DNA from: an uncultured Oscillospiraceae bacterium
GTDB taxonomy: Bacteria; Bacillota; Clostridia; Oscillospirales; Acutalibacteraceae
Direction of reading: 5' to 3'
Length of the DNA stretch: 64,000 bases
Assembly: GCA_902492455.1 (NCBI GenBank)
Contig: CABULH010000004.1
Coordinates: 124,001 to 188,000, forward strand
Both the position numbers and the translations under genes were made by a program. The notes below the pieces were generated by a model. The model ran no database searches, was not told the DNA's origin, and was given only the letters and a program-made list of their open reading frames with translations. This document shows positions 26,266 to 35,106 of this stretch, piece by piece (position 1 is the stretch's first letter; each line of letters begins with the position of its first letter).

Positions 26266-28356
26266 TTATTCAGCGTTCTCGTTCTCCGATACTTCCGCAG
26301 CTTCTTCTGCAACGGCTTCAGCAGCTGCTTCAGGGGCAGCTTCCGCCGCAGCAGAATCCCCGTCCTCCAGCAAAGCGCGGATGGACAAGCTGATGCGCTT
26401 TTTGTCATAATCCACGTTTGTGATCTTGACCTTTACTTCCTGGCCGATCTTCAATTCATCCTGGGGTTTCTCGATACGGCGGTCAGCAATCTGAGAGATA
26501 TGAATCAGTCCATCGATCCCCGGAATGATCTGTGCGAACGCTCCGAACGCGGTCATACCCACAATCTTGGCATCCACCACGGATCCGATAGGATACTGCG
26601 CTTTGAAAATCTCCCAGGGATTATCTTCCGTCTTGCGATAACCCAGAGAAATCTTTTTCTTTTCATGATCCAAGTCACGAATGTATACCTCCACGGTGTC
26701 TCCCACATTCACCACCTCAGAGGGATGTTTAATCCGAGACCAGGAAAGTTCGGAAATATGGACCATACCGTCCACGCCGCCCAGATCCACAAAGGCGCCG
26801 TAAGAAGTGAGGGATTTCACCACACCAGTGTATCTTTGTCCCACTTCAGCCTGTGCCCAAAAGGCCTCTTCCTTTTCCTTGCGTTCTTCCTTGGCCACAG
26901 CGCGGATAGAACCAACCGCACGGCGGCGGCTCTGATTCACCTCAATGATCTTGAAGCGAACATTCTGGCGCAGCAGAGGGGTAAGATCCTCCATACGGGA
27001 AATAGAGGCATGGGAAGCTGGGATGAATACCCGCACACCATGGGTGACCGCCAGCAGGCCGCCCTTAATGACATCGGTAACCACACCATCCAGAACGTCG
27101 CCGCTCTCTTCGGCAGCAACCACCATATCCCAGCCCTTCAGCGCGTCGATACGCTTTTTGGAGAGCATAATAGTGCCTTCCTGATCGTTGGTGCGCATGA
27201 TGAGCAGCTCCAGCTCATCCCCCACCTTGCATACATCCTCAGGATTGACGTTGGGGTCGGCGGACAGCTCGTCCAGCGGAATATATCCGGCCTGCTTGCG
27301 GCCGACTACTTCAACCTGTACCTCATTCGGAGCAATCCCCACAACGATGCCGCGTACCCTTTCGTCCGTATTCAGGCTCTGAAGAGAAGCCTCCAGCGCC
27401 TCCTCAAAGCTCATTTCCTCAAAGGACTTGGCAGGCTCCGCCGGCGCTTCGGCCGCAGCGGGAACCTCTTCCGCCTGGACCTCAGGCTCGATAACTTCGC
27501 TGTTGTTGACAATTTCCGACATGGTTGAAAGTACCTCCTTTATAATTCCGGCGGGAGTCGATGCTCCTGCAGTGATTCCAACCGTCCCCATCCCTGTGAA
27601 CAACTCCCGGGACAGCTCGTCCGCCGTTTCCACCAGAACCGTCGGACAATGGGCTGCGCACACATCCCGCAGCTTAGCCGTGTTGGAACTCTGACGCCCA
27701 CCGACAATCACCATACCATCGCATACCTGCGACAGCGCCACAGCTTCACTTTGACGCTCGGCGGTAGCATTACATATTGTATCAAAAACAAAAAGATTTG
27801 TATAGAGGGTTTTTGCGAATTTTACGCACTTTTCCCACGCAAAACGGTTAAAAGTCGTTTGGGAAACCATAATAACCGGATTTTCGACTGGAATAACCCC
27901 GCTGCGCAGCAATTTTTCCAGTTCTTCCAGCGATGAAAAAACATAGGATGGGGTATGACTAAACCCCCGTATTCCCACCACTTCCGGGTGTCCCTCATCC
28001 CCGGCGATCAGCACCGTCGCCCCTTTTTGAGATTCCTGTTCCACAATTCGGTGAATCTTTGCCACAAAGGGGCAGGTTGCATCGCAGATCTCCACCTGCC
28101 GCTCCTCAAAACGCTGCAAAGTGTCCGGCGGAACTCCATGGGAGCGAATCACCAGCACAGCTCCCGCCGGCACCTCTTCCGGGGAGGTTACCGCGTAAAC
28201 GCCTTTGGTTTCCAACTCCGCCACCAGCTGAGGATTATGGATAATCGGTCCAAGCGTGCACACCTGCCGCCCTTGGGCCAGCAGCTGATAGACCTGATCC
28301 ACCGCTTTGCTGACGCCGAAACAGAAGCCTGCGGTTTTCGCCAGCCGTATCTCCAT
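26266..28356 (-). CDS. ispH: IspH - ribosomal protein S1 fusion
   Basis: The 696-residue protein joins 4-hydroxy-3-methylbut-2-enyl diphosphate reductase, the last step of the MEP isoprenoid pathway, to a four-repeat S1 RNA-binding protein. The IspH part (residues 1-280) has its three [4Fe-4S] cysteines in FCFGVS, DATCPF and DTICNAT. After an Ala/Glu-rich linker the S1 domains follow; the third and fourth are clear (VGQRYTGVVKSLTSYGAFVD, IGSVVDAKIVGMTAFGAFAQ). The tail is Ala/Glu-rich. This fusion is known from many Clostridia. AGGAGACTGCTG precedes the ATG, 13 bp after plsC. Confidence 0.95.
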   Translation of the reverse strand: MEIRLAKTAGFCFGVSKAVDQVYQLLAQGRQVCTLGPIIHNPQLVAELETKGVYAVTSPEEVPAGAVLVIRSHGVPPDTLQRFEERQVEICDATCPFVAKIHRIVEQESQKGATVLIAGDEGHPEVVGIRGFSHTPSYVFSSLEELEKLLRSGVIPVENPVIMVSQTTFNRFAWEKCVKFAKTLYTNLFVFDTICNATAERQSEAVALSQVCDGMVIVGGRQSSNTAKLRDVCAAHCPTVLVETADELSRELFTGMGTVGITAGASTPAGIIKEVLSTMSEIVNNSEVIEPEVQAEEVPAAAEAPAEPAKSFEEMSFEEALEASLQSLNTDERVRGIVVGIAPNEVQVEVVGRKQAGYIPLDELSADPNVNPEDVCKVGDELELLIMRTNDQEGTIMLSKKRIDALKGWDMVVAAEESGDVLDGVVTDVIKGGLLAVTHGVRVFIPASHASISRMEDLTPLLRQNVRFKIIEVNQSRRRAVGSIRAVAKEERKEKEEAFWAQAEVGQRYTGVVKSLTSYGAFVDLGGVDGMVHISELSWSRIKHPSEVVNVGDTVEVYIRDLDHEKKKISLGYRKTEDNPWEIFKAQYPIGSVVDAKIVGMTAFGAFAQIIPGIDGLIHISQIADRRIEKPQDELKIGQEVKVKITNVDYDKKRISLSIRALLEDGDSAAAEAAPEAAAEAVAEEAAEVSENENAE

Positions 28357-28369
28357 CAGCAGTCTCCTT

Positions 28370-28987
28370 TCATCTTGTCACCGAACGTTCCAGCATCTCT
28401 CCGATAACCTCCATCAGCTTTCGGGAAGCATAACGGAGGTCCGGATGCTCCGGATTATCCAGATGCAGCTCTTCCAGCGTCAGCGCGGGACCGATCAGGA
28501 TAAACGCCTTATGAAAAGGCCGGATTTTCTGATCCTTAGCTTTGATAGCCACCGGGATCACCGCCGCTCCCGTCTGGGCGGCAATCAGTGCAGCGCCGGA
28601 TTTCGCCCGGCCCAGCTGTCCATCACGAGAGCGGGTGCCTTCCGGGAAAATTCCCAGCAGCTTGCCGGAATTGACGATTTCCTTGGCTGTGTCAATGGCG
28701 CCGGTATCGCCTGCGCCGCGCTTAACGGGAAAAGCGCCCAGCTGCTTGCCGAAGAACCAGGCACCGATCTTTTTGGAAAACAACTCCGCTTTAGCCATAA
28801 AATAGACATGCCTTTTCTGACACATTTCCAGATATACAGGATCGATATCTGAAATATGATTAGCACAAATAATCAGCCGGTCATCCGGGGAAAAAGGCGG
28901 GATATTTTCCTTACCGATGGTTTTATAAGGAAAGATCAAACAAAACAGCGGCTTAAAGAACCACAGCAGAAAACGTCCCAATCTCAT
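28370..28987 (-). CDS. plsC: 1-acyl-sn-glycerol-3-phosphate acyltransferase PlsC
   Basis: PlsC adds the second acyl chain to make phosphatidic acid. The 205 residues show the acyltransferase motifs NHISDID (H-x4-D, residues about 41-47), FPEGTRSRDG and a GAAVIPVAI strand, with an N-terminal membrane-associated helix (FLLWFFKPLFCLIF). The start overlaps the cmk stop in ATGA. Confidence 0.92.
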   Translation of the reverse strand: MRLGRFLLWFFKPLFCLIFPYKTIGKENIPPFSPDDRLIICANHISDIDPVYLEMCQKRHVYFMAKAELFSKKIGAWFFGKQLGAFPVKRGAGDTGAIDTAKEIVNSGKLLGIFPEGTRSRDGQLGRAKSGAALIAAQTGAAVIPVAIKAKDQKIRPFHKAFILIGPALTLEELHLDNPEHPDLRYASRKLMEVIGEMLERSVTR

Positions 28988-29664
28988 TTTCCGATTCTCT
29001 CCTTCGCCAGCTTTTTCATCCGTTCCACGGCTTCCTCCAAGGAGCAGCCGGTAGTATCTACCATCACCGCATCCTCTGCCGCCTTCAGCGGTGCCGCAGC
29101 TCTGTTGGAATCGTTATGATCCCGCTGGCGCATATCCTCCAGCACCGCCTCCAGGGTGGTATCCGCCCCTTTTTCCTGCAGCTCCAGATACCGGCGGCGG
29201 GCCCTCTCCTCCGGGGAAGCCGTCAGAAATATCTTCAGCCCCGCATCCGGCAGCACCACTGTGCCGATATCCCGTCCATCCATAATCACATTGGACGACG
29301 CGGCTAAATCCCGCTGCAGCTGCAGTAAGAACTGCCTGACCGCCGGCAGCGCGGAAACCGCAGAGGCCGCCATGGACACTTCAGGGGTGCGGATACAATC
29401 GCTGACGTCCTGATCATTCACAAAAACCCGCTGCACGCCGTCCACATACCGCAGTTCTACCTGCAGCTCGGGCAGCCTTTCCTCCACCGCCGCCGCATCC
29501 GCGGGATCAATGCCCTCTTGGAGCATGGTGTAACCCACCGCGCGATACAAAGCGCCCGTGTCCACATAAATAAAACGAAGATCAGCTGCCAACAGCCGGG
29601 CAATGGTACTTTTCCCCGCACCGGAAGGCCCGTCAATGGCAATGGCTAAGTGTTGTTTATCCAA
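28984..29664 (-). CDS. cmk: Cytidylate kinase
   Basis: Cmk phosphorylates CMP and dCMP. The 226 residues contain the P-loop GPSGAGKSTIA (residues 12-22), YVDTGALYRAVG, the CMP-binding DGRDIGTVVLPDA and the lid ASPEERARRRY. It lies in the operon HI0933-cmk-plsC-ispH/rpsA, a conserved order in Clostridia. Confidence 0.95.
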   Translation of the reverse strand: MDKQHLAIAIDGPSGAGKSTIARLLAADLRFIYVDTGALYRAVGYTMLQEGIDPADAAAVEERLPELQVELRYVDGVQRVFVNDQDVSDCIRTPEVSMAASAVSALPAVRQFLLQLQRDLAASSNVIMDGRDIGTVVLPDAGLKIFLTASPEERARRRYLELQEKGADTTLEAVLEDMRQRDHNDSNRAAAPLKAAEDAVMVDTTGCSLEEAVERMKKLAKERIGK

Positions 29665-29691
29665 TTCTTCTCACACCTCTTGGGATCATTT

Positions 29692-30930
29692 TTACAGCGC
29701 CCGCCCGGCGGCGGCGCCAGTGGAAAAGGCAATCTGCAGATTGAACCCGCCGGTATAGGCGTCCACATCCAGCACCTCGCCGGCAAAGTATAAACCGCTT
29801 ATCAGCTTGGATTCCATGGTCTTGGCCTGAATCTCCTTCACCGACACGCCGCCGGAAGTAATCACCGCTTCCTCAATCGGACGAAAACCGGAAATGCTCA
29901 CAGGGAATGCTTTCAGCAGGGCCGCCAGTCTCCGCCGTTCCTCCCGGGTGACCGAGTGGGACTTCTTATCCCCGGGTATCCCGGAAAGAGCCACTGCGCT
30001 GGGGATCATCTTCCTAGGCAGCAGAGCACCCAGAGAATTGGCAAAGTCACTGTTCCTGTTCTCTTCCAGATCCCGCTGCAGCCGTTTGTCCAGCTGTTCG
30101 GGATCCAGCGCAGGCTTGAGATCAATGGATAGGCGGTAGCGGCCCGGCTCCATCTGCCGCATATGGGCGCTGGCGCTGAGGATCAGCGGGCCGGACACAC
30201 CGAAATGGGTGAAAAGCATCTCCCCGAAATCTTCATAAATACATTTATCTGTCCGGGTATCAATCACCTTCAGCGCGCAGTTGCGCAGGGATAAGCCCTG
30301 CATTTCCCGGCACCATTGGTCGCCGGATGTCAGCGGGATCAAGGAGGGCCGCAGGGGCGTCACGGTATGTCCGGCCTGCCGCGCCAGTTCATACCCATCG
30401 CCGGTGGAACCGGTCAGCGGATAGGATAAGCCGCCGGTGCAGACCACCACGGCGTAAGCCTCCAACCGTTCGCCATTTTCCAGTTCCACGCCGCAGCAAA
30501 CCCCATCCTCCAACAACAGCCGAATCGCCCGGCCCTGCCGAAAGCGACATCCGCCGGTCTTGGCAAAGCGGACCAGACCATCCACCACGTCCACCGCTTT
30601 ATCGGAACAGGGGAACACCCGGTTGCCCCGCTCAACTTTCAGCGGGACTTCCATCTCCTTCAGCATATCCATGGTATCCTGCGGAGAAAAGGCGTTCAGT
30701 GCGCTGTACAAAAAGCGGCCGTTCTCCGGCACATGGGCGATGAATTCCTCCACCGTACAGGCATTGGTCACATTACAGCGGCCCTTACCGGTGATCATCA
30801 CCTTGCGGGCCATGCGGGGATTGCGCTCCACCACCGTCACCGGCAGTCCCCGGCGTCCTGCGACGCCGGCCGCCGTCAGCCCCGCGGCTCCTCCGCCGAT
30901 GATAATACAATGCCTGCCGTCTTCCGCCAT
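29692..30930 (-). CDS. HI0933/YhiN-family FAD-dependent oxidoreductase
   Basis: The 412-residue flavoprotein has the dinucleotide-binding IIGGGAAGLTAAGVA at its N-terminus, KGRCNVTNAC, VVCTGGLSYPLTGSTGDGYE and a C-terminal GLYFAGEVLDVDAYTGGFNL, all typical of the HI0933 family (annotated as NAD(P)/FAD-dependent or aminoacetone oxidases). The physiological substrate is uncertain. Start ATG 30930 follows GAGAGGAGC; it begins 29 bp after the RpiR stop. Confidence 0.9.
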   Translation of the reverse strand: MAEDGRHCIIIGGGAAGLTAAGVAGRRGLPVTVVERNPRMARKVMITGKGRCNVTNACTVEEFIAHVPENGRFLYSALNAFSPQDTMDMLKEMEVPLKVERGNRVFPCSDKAVDVVDGLVRFAKTGGCRFRQGRAIRLLLEDGVCCGVELENGERLEAYAVVVCTGGLSYPLTGSTGDGYELARQAGHTVTPLRPSLIPLTSGDQWCREMQGLSLRNCALKVIDTRTDKCIYEDFGEMLFTHFGVSGPLILSASAHMRQMEPGRYRLSIDLKPALDPEQLDKRLQRDLEENRNSDFANSLGALLPRKMIPSAVALSGIPGDKKSHSVTREERRRLAALLKAFPVSISGFRPIEEAVITSGGVSVKEIQAKTMESKLISGLYFAGEVLDVDAYTGGFNLQIAFSTGAAAGRAL

Positions 30931-30959
30931 GCCGCCGCTCCTCTCGTAAGCCTGTCCGT

Positions 30960-31835
30960 CTATTCCTCTGCCGGATCGGCAAAGGGCTGATAAACCTGAT
31001 ATTTCTGCCATAGCTCTTCCAGCTCGGTGAGCATTAGCCGATTCTGCTCCACCGTTTTCAGGGATACCGCCACAATTAGGGCATTGATAATGCTCAGCGG
31101 CGCCACCAGGGAATCCACCACCGTGGCCATATCGCTGTGGGCCAGCAGCAGCGATGACGCAAACGGCGCGATGGGCGACAACGGACTGTCGGTGATGGCG
31201 ATGACCTTGGCTCCCCGGGAATGGGCAAAATGCAGCGTTTTTACCGCCCGGCTGGAATAACGCGGAAAGCTGATGCCCACAATGGCGTCCTCCTGGCCGA
31301 TATGCAGCATCTCTTCCAGAATCTCCGATTCACTGGTAGCGGAAATCAGATGAACGTTTCCCAACAGCAGCCGCAGATAATGGGCCAGAAAACTGGCCAA
31401 CGCCCGGCAGCTTCCCGCGGCGAAGATATACAATTCTTTCGCCCTCACCATGGCGTCCACAGCCTCGTAGAAAGTCTCCCGCGGCAGCTCTTCCAGGGTT
31501 TGGCGGATGTTGGCGATATCACAGGCCAGAATATTGTCCAGCACCTCGCCGTCCTCCATCCGCGCCCGGGTCACTTCGATACGCTGCAGGGTAGTAAGTT
31601 TGCTGCGGATCAGCTCCTGCATGGTTTTCTGCAGCTGGGGATATCCTTCAAATCCCAACTCCGCCGCAAAGCGAACCACAGTGGATTCGCTGACTCCCAC
31701 CGTTTCGCCCAAACGGTAGGCCGTCATAAAGGCAGCGGTATCATAATGCTCCAAAATATAGCGGGCGATGCGTTTTTGCCCCTTGGAAAAACCCGCCATC
31801 CGTTCGGTTATATGGGCGATCAGATTCACATTCAT
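30960..31835 (-). CDS. MurR/RpiR-family regulator heading the cmk operon
   Basis: The 291-residue protein has the RpiR HTH (FSKGQKRIARYILEHYDTAA, VGVSESTVVRFAAELGF) and a SIS domain (YIFAAGSCRALASFLAHYL, ISFPRYSSRAVKTLHFA). It is the promoter-proximal gene of the HI0933-cmk-plsC-ispH/rpsA operon, so a phosphosugar-type signal may feed into lipid and translation genes, or the regulator may merely share the transcript. It differs clearly from the RpiR protein at 5311-6177. Confidence 0.9.
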   Translation of the reverse strand: MNVNLIAHITERMAGFSKGQKRIARYILEHYDTAAFMTAYRLGETVGVSESTVVRFAAELGFEGYPQLQKTMQELIRSKLTTLQRIEVTRARMEDGEVLDNILACDIANIRQTLEELPRETFYEAVDAMVRAKELYIFAAGSCRALASFLAHYLRLLLGNVHLISATSESEILEEMLHIGQEDAIVGISFPRYSSRAVKTLHFAHSRGAKVIAITDSPLSPIAPFASSLLLAHSDMATVVDSLVAPLSIINALIVAVSLKTVEQNRLMLTELEELWQKYQVYQPFADPAEE

Positions 31836-31897
31836 GGATTATCTGCCCTTTCTTCCGCATCATGGATCAACCGTATCCATCCAGCGGTTCTCCCAAC

Positions 31898-31926
31898 ATT
31901 TTAATTCTTATTAGCATAAATTGCAA
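31898..31926 (-). promoter_or_regulatory. Promoter of the rpiR-HI0933-cmk-plsC-ispH/rpsA operon
   Basis: On the minus strand TTGCAA (31926-31921) and TAAAAT (31903-31898) are separated by 17 bp. Transcription would begin near 31891, leaving a leader of about 55 nt. Confidence 0.75.
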
Positions 31927-32064
31927 GGAAAAAGTTTATTGGCTGCAAAATTGAATCTGTAAGGAAGGCTGCGCGCCGCTCTGTGGTATGCAGCTGTGTC
32001 CTCATGTTTGGACAAGCGTTTGATTTTGTGATAAACTAACTAAAACGGCATAAAGGAGGAACAT

Positions 32065-32889
32065 ATGGACACAGCAGCGAAAGCCATTGACCAAGTAAAA
32101 TCGTATTATGATGAGAATGCCCGTGAAGAGTGGGATCGGTTGGAGCATCATCCCTTTGAATTTCTTTTTACTACCTATATGATGGATCGCTATATTCGGC
32201 CGGGAGATCGGATTCTGGATATCGGCGGCGGTCCGGGGCGTTATTCCCTCCATTATGCCCGTAAGGGCTGCGCCGTCACTTTAGTGGATCTGTCCGAAGG
32301 CAACATCGCCTTCGCCCGTCAAAAGGCCGCTGAGACGGGGCTGACAATCGATGCCCATGTGCAAAATTGTCTGGCCCTGGAAGAACTGAAGCTGGAGACG
32401 TTTGATCATGTGTTTCTCATGGGTCCCTTGTATCATCTGCAGGAAGAGGCAGACAGAATCACCGCAGTTAAAAATGCCTTGAAACGGCTGAAACCCGGCG
32501 GGATTCTCTACGTATCCTTTATTTTGGAATTTGCCGGTGTGCTCTACGATCTGAAAAACGCCGGCCTCATCGTGCAGGATGCGGCCAACCCCGCCACGGC
32601 CATCCTCTTTGACGGCATTGAGACAGGAACGGATTATCGCGGCCCGGCCTTTACCTCCTCCTATTTTTATCATCAGAACAATATCCTGCCCTTCATGGAA
32701 CATTTTCTGTTAGAAAAGCTGCATCTGTTTGGTCAGGAAGGCATCCTCTCTCCCAATGAGCAGGATATTCTTCGCCGCGATCAGGCGGAAATTCAACAGT
32801 GGGTTGCGCTTGGAAAACGCTTTTTGGAAGTGCCGGAACTTCTTTCCTTTTCGGAGCACGCCATGTATATCGGCCGAAAAATCGGTTAG
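32065..32889 (+). CDS. Class I SAM-dependent methyltransferase
   Basis: The 274-residue protein has motif I ILDIGGGPGRYSLHYA (residues about 51-66), motif II VTLVDLSEGN and the post-motif FDHVFLMGPLYHL, as in small-molecule methyltransferases of the UbiE-like fold. The substrate is not predictable. AAAGGAGGAACAT precedes the ATG. It stands alone between the cmk operon (divergent) and the XRE-TPR gene. Confidence 0.85.
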   Translation: MDTAAKAIDQVKSYYDENAREEWDRLEHHPFEFLFTTYMMDRYIRPGDRILDIGGGPGRYSLHYARKGCAVTLVDLSEGNIAFARQKAAETGLTIDAHVQNCLALEELKLETFDHVFLMGPLYHLQEEADRITAVKNALKRLKPGGILYVSFILEFAGVLYDLKNAGLIVQDAANPATAILFDGIETGTDYRGPAFTSSYFYHQNNILPFMEHFLLEKLHLFGQEGILSPNEQDILRRDQAEIQQWVALGKRFLEVPELLSFSEHAMYIGRKIG

Positions 32890-33010
32890 ACCTCACCTGT
32901 CTAGAGAATTCTTTTCTACCTCTCCGTTATTGTATTTTCTCTTGTCTTTCAGTATGATGAAATCACCTTCTACGCCGGCGGTAAAGGAAGAGAATGCAGG
33001 GAGGTCGTAT

Positions 33011-33841
33011 ATGGGAACATCAATACAGTTGGGTAAAAAAATCCGTCAGCTGCGCAAAGATAGGGGGATTTCTCAGGAAATTCTGGCTCGTCATCTGCAC
33101 CTTTCTTATCAAACGGTCAGCAAATGGGAGAACGGCGTCACCATGCCCGACGTGGCTTTGCTCCCCGCTATCGCCGCATTCTTTGGTGTCTCCACCGATG
33201 AATTGCTGGATTACAATCTTTATGCCATGGAAGAAAAGGTCAGGCATCTGAGCGAGGAGTGCTGGAAGCTGCGGGATGCACAGCCGCCAAATCTGGCGAA
33301 GGCGGAACAGCTGATTCGAGACGGGCTGAAAACATTTCCAGGAAACGATATTTTGCTGAACAATCTGGCGGAAATACTGTTTGAGGCGCAGCGGTACGAA
33401 GAGACTGTGGAACAATGCCGCGCCCTGGCGGAAATCTCCAAGGCAGACGATATAAGGTACGATGCCATCCGGCTCATGTCGGAATCTTACAGCCGTATGG
33501 GTGATTATATTTCCGCCAAAGCCGCTGTCGAAAGGCTTCCCGAGTTGTACTTTACCAAACTCCAGATAGCGGCGCAAATACTGGATGGTGAGAACCGTTA
33601 CCGTCCCGCCATTATTCAAAAGTCTCTTTCGCTGGAGCATCTGCTCAGTATGCTTCAAATCCTGGCTGATATTTATACCCGGCGTGGCGAACCAGGTAAA
33701 GCTAAAATTCAGCTGCAGATAGCCTGTGAGATTTTAAATGCTTTCCAGAATGATTTCCCCACCGAATACACCCATTCTGCCTGGGATACTTTCAAAACGC
33801 TTCGTGAAAAAATCGAGGAAGATTTGCGTCTGTTATCGTAA
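33011..33841 (+). CDS. XRE-family regulator with TPR-like C-terminal region
   Basis: The 276-residue protein begins with a Cro/C1-type HTH (IRQLRKDRGISQEILARHLH, SYQTVSKWENGVTMPD) and continues with about 200 helical residues arranged like degenerate tetratricopeptide repeats, as in RNPP-like or stand-alone metabolic regulators. ATG 33011 follows GGGAGGTCGTAT; the reading frame is open upstream but overlaps the methyltransferase. The terminator follows 24 bp after the stop. Confidence 0.85.
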   Translation: MGTSIQLGKKIRQLRKDRGISQEILARHLHLSYQTVSKWENGVTMPDVALLPAIAAFFGVSTDELLDYNLYAMEEKVRHLSEECWKLRDAQPPNLAKAEQLIRDGLKTFPGNDILLNNLAEILFEAQRYEETVEQCRALAEISKADDIRYDAIRLMSESYSRMGDYISAKAAVERLPELYFTKLQIAAQILDGENRYRPAIIQKSLSLEHLLSMLQILADIYTRRGEPGKAKIQLQIACEILNAFQNDFPTEYTHSAWDTFKTLREKIEEDLRLLS

Positions 33842-33864
33842 AAGCCGTATGCCCCCGCCGATAG

Positions 33865-33896
33865 AAAAAAGAGCTGACATACGTCAGCTCTTTTTT
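33865..33896. terminator. Bidirectional terminator
   Basis: AAAAAAGAGCTGAC (33865-33878) pairs with GTCAGCTCTTTTTT (33883-33896). It lies between the convergent XRE-TPR gene and the membrane protein gene and has T runs on both strands. Confidence 0.93.
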
Positions 33897-33897
33897 C

Positions 33898-34428
33898 TTA
33901 TTTAAACATCCTGTTAAGCTTCGGCCGCAGCACTTGAATATATCCCTGGATCAAATTGCGCAGCGCCAAGTCATAAATAAGGAATACCACATTGCCCAGC
34001 AGCAGGAATACCAGCGGCAAATTCATCCCAAAGATGACAAAAGAATCCTTATCCAACCCGAAGAACCGCATGGAAAGGAAATAGGCGCCTACTACCGCCA
34101 CATTGAAAATCAGATACTTCAGCAACCATTCCAGCACTCGATTGTGCAGGCGTTCCAGCAGCGCTTTGACAATAGGATAATAGCCGAAAAAAGCGATGAA
34201 CATCACCTTGGCCTCCAAGGAAGGCGCGATCAGCAGAGAAAGAAAGGATACGCAAGCGTATACCATCCAAGCCCATTTGATCCCTAGTTCAATCACCACC
34301 GGAATCAGTACCGCGCCGGCAATGGCGGGCAAGGCATAGGTCATGTAAGGAAAGGCAGTGAGAAACATAATCAGCAGGGACAGCGCCGCCATGATACCGC
34401 CTAGGGCCACTTTTCCGCTTTGTTTCAA
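33898..34428 (-). CDS. Multi-spanning membrane protein of unknown function
   Basis: The 176-residue protein has about five transmembrane segments (VALGGIMAALSLLIMFLTA, LPAIAGAVLIPVVIELG, others) and resembles substrate-binding S components of ECF transporters in its overall look, but no diagnostic motif was recognised. The start is taken as TTG 34428 after GGAGGCGGAGG; an ATG further upstream would overlap the J-domain gene by 34 bp. It is the last gene of the DUF5685/J-domain operon. Confidence 0.7.
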   Translation of the reverse strand: MKQSGKVALGGIMAALSLLIMFLTAFPYMTYALPAIAGAVLIPVVIELGIKWAWMVYACVSFLSLLIAPSLEAKVMFIAFFGYYPIVKALLERLHNRVLEWLLKYLIFNVAVVGAYFLSMRFFGLDKDSFVIFGMNLPLVFLLLGNVVFLIYDLALRNLIQGYIQVLRPKLNRMFK

Positions 34429-34442
34429 AACCTCCGCCTCCG

Positions 34443-35051
34443 TCAGCAGCAGCGAATCAGGTCGCCGCCCATACATTCACAGCAGCAATCCGCACAAATC
34501 AGGCCTTGACACATATCACAGGCGGTACAGCCGCCCGCAGTCTGCCTGCCGGTGGTACGGTAACCGCCGGTCTGCCGCTGCATATTCATCTGATTTAAAG
34601 CCGTGCGGTATTCCATATTGGAAGGATCCATCCGGCAAGCAGTAGCGAAGTGGGAATACGCCTCTTCCAGCCAGCCTTTTTTATACAAAACGCTCCCCTT
34701 GAGGAAAAACCACTCCGCATCCCGCGACGGCGAAGGAACGCCGTCCAGCAGCGTTTCCGCATCCATAATCCGATTGGTGTTCACCATATTCCGAATATCC
34801 GGATAGCGGGAAGCAGCTCGATTTCCCGGTCCGGCGGACTGAGCCCCCGGCTGCCCGCCCTGTCGGCGCATCCGGACAATCGCGTCATAAGCCTCGTTGA
34901 TCTCCTGCATCTTTTCCTGCGCCAGATCGGACAGCGGATTATTGGCATAATTATCGGGATGATATTTTCTCGCCAATTCGCGGTAGGCGTTCTTCACTTC
35001 CTCATCCGTCGCGCTGGGCTGAATACCTAATACCTCATATGGATCGTTCAT
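34443..35051 (-). CDS. J-domain protein with Cys-rich C-terminus
   Basis: The first 65 residues form a DnaJ domain (NDPYEVLGIQPSATDEEVKN, RKYHPDNY with the HPD tripeptide) that would stimulate an Hsp70. A TPR-like middle (DAEWFFLKGSVLYKKGWLEE) follows, and the C-terminus is rich in Cys (CTACDMCQGLICADCCCEC), possibly metal-binding or membrane-proximal. ATG 35051 gives the standard J-domain start. The gene lies between DUF5685 and a membrane protein, a set that suggests a shared membrane or surface-assembly task. Confidence 0.88.
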   Translation of the reverse strand: MNDPYEVLGIQPSATDEEVKNAYRELARKYHPDNYANNPLSDLAQEKMQEINEAYDAIVRMRRQGGQPGAQSAGPGNRAASRYPDIRNMVNTNRIMDAETLLDGVPSPSRDAEWFFLKGSVLYKKGWLEEAYSHFATACRMDPSNMEYRTALNQMNMQRQTGGYRTTGRQTAGGCTACDMCQGLICADCCCECMGGDLIRCC

Positions 35052-35106
35052 GCTTGTACCGTGCCTTTCTGTCCGCAGCGGCCGCTGCCGCAAGCCGGAC
35101 GGCGAT

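Noticed and set aside
32729..33010. N-terminal extension of the XRE-TPR protein
   Set aside because: The extension overlaps the methyltransferase in another frame, while a well-spaced ribosome site precedes ATG 33011.
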